The position numbers and the translations under genes are program-made. Shown here in pieces: positions 40,802-40,990 of a stretch of DNA of 40,990 nucleotides. The stretch spans positions 1 to 40,990 of the forward strand of contig JAJNDK010000019.1 in assembly GCA_021156365.1 (NCBI GenBank), given 5' to 3'. The notes beneath the pieces are model-generated. The model did not search any database, was not told the DNA's origin, and saw only the letters and a program-made list of their open reading frames with translations. Position 1 is the stretch's first letter. Every line of letters begins with the position of its first letter. The DNA comes from Bacteroidota bacterium. GTDB lineage: Bacteria > Bacteroidota > Bacteroidia > B-17B0 > Aurantibacillaceae.

Positions 40802-40990
40802 CAGCCCCGTTCGAACGAGAATGGGAAAATGAAATAGAGATATCGGGTACCAAAAAGACGTGGAGTCTAATAATTATCCAATAGATATATAAGTTCTTTG
40901 AAAGAAATGTTTAACCAAGCAAGCGAGTAACACGCGTAATTAGTCACGCTGCAAAGCGTGATGAGATTAAAAGTTACATGCAACCCTGAA
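40802..40990 (+). other. Leader of a ribosomal RNA operon with boxA-like sequence and hairpin
   Basis: No protein gene is visible from 40572 to the end. After the tandem promoters the sequence has a boxA-like element GTTCTTTGAAA (40893-40903), as found in many 16S leaders, and a perfect 7-pair hairpin TCACGCT-GCAA-AGCGTGA (40944-40961) with a GNRA loop. A 10-base palindrome CGTTCGAACG lies at 40808-40817 near the P2 start. The 16S gene itself should begin just past 40990; its 5' AGAGTTTGATC-type motif is not yet reached. Identification rests on these signals and is strong but not proven in the window. Confidence 0.72.

Noticed and set aside
1-40990. CRISPR arrays, complete insertion sequences, prophage or integrase genes, tRNA genes
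   Set aside because: I looked for regular direct repeats with spacers, transposase or integrase motifs and tRNA T-arm motifs, and saw none.

Overview
The window looks like chromosomal DNA of a member of the Bacteroidota. The evidence is a protein with a type IX secretion (T9SS) C-terminal sorting domain, DUF4295 and DUF3098 proteins, a SufABCDSE-type operon with a PaaD/SufT-like last gene, a Bacteroidota-type ABC-F protein, many secreted beta-barrel proteins ending in an aromatic residue or basic tail, and many promoters with the Bacteroidota -7 element TAnnTTTG (some with TTTG 19-20 bases upstream). I cannot place it below phylum level with confidence. No phage, plasmid, CRISPR array, tRNA or complete insertion sequence is visible.

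Layout. 1-2040: a small SET-domain protein, a small secreted protein and an AT-rich membrane/coiled-coil gene of possible foreign origin. 2065-7406: translation and targeting block with ABC-F ATPase, L28 (rpmB), a secreted Xaa-Pro aminopeptidase, L33 (rpmG), DUF4295 and FtsY. 7583-8689: secreted protein with three similar modules. 8799-14803 (minus strand): complete SUF iron-sulfur cluster operon in the order sufA-sufB-sufC-sufD-sufS-sufE-sufT, with a promoter and an overlapping palindromic operator upstream of sufA. 15080-19234: two tandem DUF3857 proteins, one with an intact transglutaminase triad and one that has lost it. 19236-23166: three paralogous predicted outer-membrane beta-barrels around a 510-residue secreted protein. 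23350-28286: a T9SS-sorted beta-propeller/Ig protein and a large propeller-Y_Y_Y-SpoIIE phosphatase receptor. 28366-32236: truB, uppP, DUF3098 and DsbD. 32386-34480: a stand-alone copy of the DsbD N-terminal domain, two paralogous secreted CxC proteins and ArfB. 34509-36469: a lipoprotein-like N-acetylmuramoyl-L-alanine amidase and a NarL-type response regulator. 36552-39363: cysteine-rich secreted proteins and hypotheticals. 39408-40571: PurT. 40572-40990: tandem promoters and leader of what is very probably a ribosomal RNA operon whose 16S gene starts just past the window end.

How it fits together. Most genes are housekeeping (translation, FeS assembly, wall lipid recycling, purine synthesis) mixed with lineage-specific envelope genes. 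The most notable points are: a GC-rich sequence directly after the -7 box that is shared only by promoters of translation genes and the rRNA operon; a DsbD-centred cluster of exported thiol proteins containing a duplicated DsbD N-terminal domain with its own duplicated promoter; a transglutaminase/pseudo-transglutaminase pair; an ABC-F protein in which one of the two ATP sites is decayed; and a perfect 18-bp palindrome lying in frame inside a signal-peptide coding region and again between genes.
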